From Pseudolabrys sp. (GTDB lineage Bacteria > Pseudomonadota > Alphaproteobacteria > Rhizobiales > Xanthobacteraceae), in contig JAURVZ010000023.1 in the NCBI GenBank assembly GCA_030655215.1, positions 26,584-90,583 on the forward strand: a DNA stretch of 64,000 bases, read 5' to 3'. The notes below the pieces were generated by a model that saw nothing but the letters and a program-made list of their open reading frames with translations, had not been told where the DNA came from and did no database searches. The translations under genes were made by a program, and so were the position numbers. Shown here piece after piece: positions 62,291 through 64,000 of this stretch; within the stretch, counting starts at the first letter, position 1, and each line of letters begins with the position of its first letter.

Positions 62291-62313
62291 ATGAATGGCG
62301 GGGCCTAAGTCGT
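62271..62313 (-). terminator. Terminator of tRNA-fMet
   Basis: Perfect 17-bp stem ACGACTTAGGCCCCGCC / GGCGGGGCCTAAGTCGT with a 9-base loop. On the minus strand it is followed by TTTAGTG. Confidence 0.85.
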
Positions 62314-62323
62314 GTGCTCATGA

Positions 62324-62400
<77 letters not shown>

Positions 62401-62546
62401 ATAATCCTGCTCAGATGAGCTTAAATGCGAAACGCGGGTTATGCCCCGCGCGTTCGAGGGTTATCTAGCAACGTGCGGTGCCGATGGGAAGGGCAAAATC
62501 CGCTTCATTTCATCTACTTGTCACGAATTTTCTGGAAAAGACCGAC

Positions 62547-63458
62547 ATGAAGGGGGCGCCCGGCTACGACGAGGTTGGATCTGATGACGGCACCGGTCAG
62601 CGGCTCACCGCCGCCGCGCGCGCCATCCTTGCCGACGCCCGCGCCGCCCTGTCGGACCCGAAATTAACCGAGGCGGAAGCCGTCCACGACGTGCGCAAGG
62701 CGTCCAAGCGCTGGCGCGCGCTGATGCGCCTTCTATCCGGCCCGCTCGGCAAGCCGGCCGACGCGATGCGGGGAGAGGCCCGCGACCTGATGCGCGCGCT
62801 GTCCGGCAGCCGCGATGGCCAGGCGGCGCTCGATGCGCTTACCGACCTGCGCAAATCGGATTTGCCGGTGTCCGAGACCTCGATGAAAACCATCGAGGCG
62901 CGGCTCACAAAAGTCCGTGGTGAAACCGAATCCGCGAGTTTCACGCCGGAGCTGCGGCAGCGCCTCACCGTCTATCTCGATCTCGCCGAGCGGTCGGCCG
63001 CGACCTGGCCGCTCGATGCGATCGACTTCGGCGCCGTGGCCGATGAGCTCACCGTCACCTACCAGCGCGCGCGGCAACTGATGCCCGATGACTGGTACGC
63101 GGCAGAGCCCGAGCACCTGCACGATCTGCGCAAGCGTGTGGTCGAGCATCGTCATCAAATGGAATTGGTCGAGCCACTCTGGCCGCGGCTGGCCAGGGTC
63201 TGGGCGCAAGAGGCGCAGCGCCTGCGCGAACGGCTTGGCTCAGCGCAGGATCTTGCCGTATTCGAAGGACTGATGGCGCCGCGGCAAATATTGGCACCGT
63301 GGCGCTCGCGCCTGACGCCGTTGATCGCCGATCGCCGCATGGCGCATCTCAAGGCGTCGGCGAAACTGGCCAGCCGGCTGTTCGCCGAGAAGCCGAAAGC
63401 CTTCCGCTCACGCCTCGGCGCCTTGTGGAAGGCAAAAGAAGATAGCGGCGAAGAGTAA
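62547..63458 (+). CDS. CHAD domain-containing protein
   Basis: 303-aa all-helical protein. The conserved histidines occur in EAVHDVRKASKRWRALMRLL near residues 45-65 and HLHDLRKRVVEHRHQMELV near 190-208, the CHAD signature. CHAD proteins bind polyphosphate; some accompany polyphosphate granules. There is no signal peptide. GGAAAAG precedes the ATG at 62547; a GTG at 62478 and an ATG at 62484 are in frame. It is placed between 5S rRNA and tRNA-fMet, opposite in direction. Confidence 0.88.
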   Translation: MKGAPGYDEVGSDDGTGQRLTAAARAILADARAALSDPKLTEAEAVHDVRKASKRWRALMRLLSGPLGKPADAMRGEARDLMRALSGSRDGQAALDALTDLRKSDLPVSETSMKTIEARLTKVRGETESASFTPELRQRLTVYLDLAERSAATWPLDAIDFGAVADELTVTYQRARQLMPDDWYAAEPEHLHDLRKRVVEHRHQMELVEPLWPRLARVWAQEAQRLRERLGSAQDLAVFEGLMAPRQILAPWRSRLTPLIADRRMAHLKASAKLASRLFAEKPKAFRSRLGALWKAKEDSGEE

Positions 63459-63496
63459 CGCGCGCTCACTCTCACACGCCGACACCACAAACGAAA

Positions 63497-63590
63497 AAGC
63501 CGCCGCCCGGATCCCCCAGGCGGCGGCTTCAATCTGTTTTTGGAGGGCAGCTCCAAAAACAAAACGGCCGCCATTGCTGGCAGCCGTTTT
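63497..63590 (-). terminator. Three stacked hairpins ending the rRNA operon
   Basis: 63561-63590: AAAACGGC / GCCGTTTT with an inner GCCA / TGGC stem, followed on the minus strand by GTTTTGTTTTT. 63536-63560: GTTTTTGGAG / CTCCAAAAAC. 63497-63529: AAGCCGCCGCC / GGCGGCGGCTT followed by TTTCG. The last may also serve the CHAD gene on the plus strand. Confidence 0.85.
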
Positions 63591-63648
63591 GGCGTTGGAA
63601 GCATTACGCTTCAAAACTTTCATCGTGATGAGGATTACGTCTTTGGCA

Positions 63649-63765
63649 GGACTGGCAGCGACCTACTCTTCCAAGTCTTAAGACTTAGTACCATTGGCGC
63701 TGGGGAGTTTTACGGCCGAGTTCGAGATGGGATCGGGTACAGGCCCCCCGCTAAAACCACCAGTC
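63649..63765 (-). rRNA. rrf: 5S ribosomal RNA
   Basis: Minus-strand sequence begins GACTGGTGGTTTTAGCGGGG and holds the conserved CCCGATCCCATCTCGAACTC and GGAAGAGTAGGTCGCTGCCA. The two ends pair (GGACTGG / CCAGTCC). About 117 bases, usual for the group. Confidence 0.95.
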
Positions 63766-63890
63766 CGGCTAAAGACGTAATGAAGCAAACTGTTTTTCTG
63801 TATTTCAACCGCTGCCGTTGCCGGCAACCAAAATCATTTCACGAAACCCAAACGCTGCGAAAGCAGCGCGTGAGCATTGGAAATGAGAGC

Positions 63891-64000
63891 AATCAAGCCA
63901 ATCGAGCTATTAGTACCGGTAAGCACAATGCATTACTTCACTTACACACCCGGCCAATCAACGTGGTGGTCTACCACGGCTCTCAAGGAAGAACTCGTTT
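63891..64000 (-). rRNA. rrl: 23S ribosomal RNA, 3' end, cut by window edge
   Basis: Minus-strand sequence GACCACCACGTTGATTGGCC followed by GGGTGTGTAAG and TTACCGGTACTAATAGCTCG is the conserved 3' end of 23S rRNA. Only about 110 bases are inside the window. The spacer to 5S (63766-63890) holds a short AACGCTGC / GCAGCG hairpin and no tRNA. Confidence 0.93.

Overview
The window is one chromosomal stretch of a high-GC alphaproteobacterium, most likely Hyphomicrobiales in or near Xanthobacteraceae/Nitrobacteraceae (Pseudolabrys-, Rhodopseudomonas- or Bradyrhizobium-like). The pointers are a homospermidine synthase next to a type III ornithine decarboxylase with a speF-like leader, many TTT and TRAP transporters, several families of palindromic intergenic repeats, and an initiator tRNA downstream of an rRNA operon. 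No phage, IS, integrase, plasmid or CRISPR gene was seen.

Layout. 1-2.0 kb: ABC-2 exporter cut by the left edge. 2.0-6.5 kb: repeats, an orphan TTT-type binding protein, and an SDR / acyl-CoA dehydrogenase / signal-less DctP operon. 6.6-13.6 kb: nucleoside deaminase, then a co-directional run of M3 peptidase, gamma-glutamyltransferase, DUF1007, NicO metal permease and nitronate monooxygenase. 13.7-18.6 kb: YciF-like protein and the polyamine locus (speF leader, ornithine decarboxylase, GNAT, homospermidine synthase). 18.6-26.7 kb: WD40 + CobW GTPase pair, small envelope proteins, L,D-transpeptidase, a spermidine synthase-like enzyme and a Zur-boxed znuACB operon. 26.7-32.9 kb: TAXI-TRAP transporter, PfkB kinase with a lone acyltransferase domain, and a split permease pair. 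33-37.9 kb: TetR-adaptor-RND efflux operon with an operator palindrome. 38-42.5 kb: fluoride channel, small proteins, an APH(3')-like kinase and an aldehyde dehydrogenase.

42.6-62 kb is the metabolic core. A two-subunit NAD-dependent formate dehydrogenase lies between two paralogous LysR genes. After pyrophosphatase and GST genes comes a run of eight minus-strand genes, in transcription order tctC-tctB-tctA-gntR-oxc-frc-formyltransferase-fhs. Frc and Oxc turn oxalate into formate and CO2 via formyl-CoA and oxalyl-CoA; formate can be oxidised by the dehydrogenase or loaded on tetrahydrofolate by Fhs. A 17-bp near-palindrome with 13/17 identity lies before both gntR and tctC, which ties the transporter to the oxalate regulator and suggests that this TTT system imports oxalate or a related acid. 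That link is inference.

The right end holds initiator tRNA-Met, a CHAD-domain gene, stacked terminators, 5S rRNA and the 3' end of 23S rRNA, with the rRNA operon entering from the right on the minus strand.
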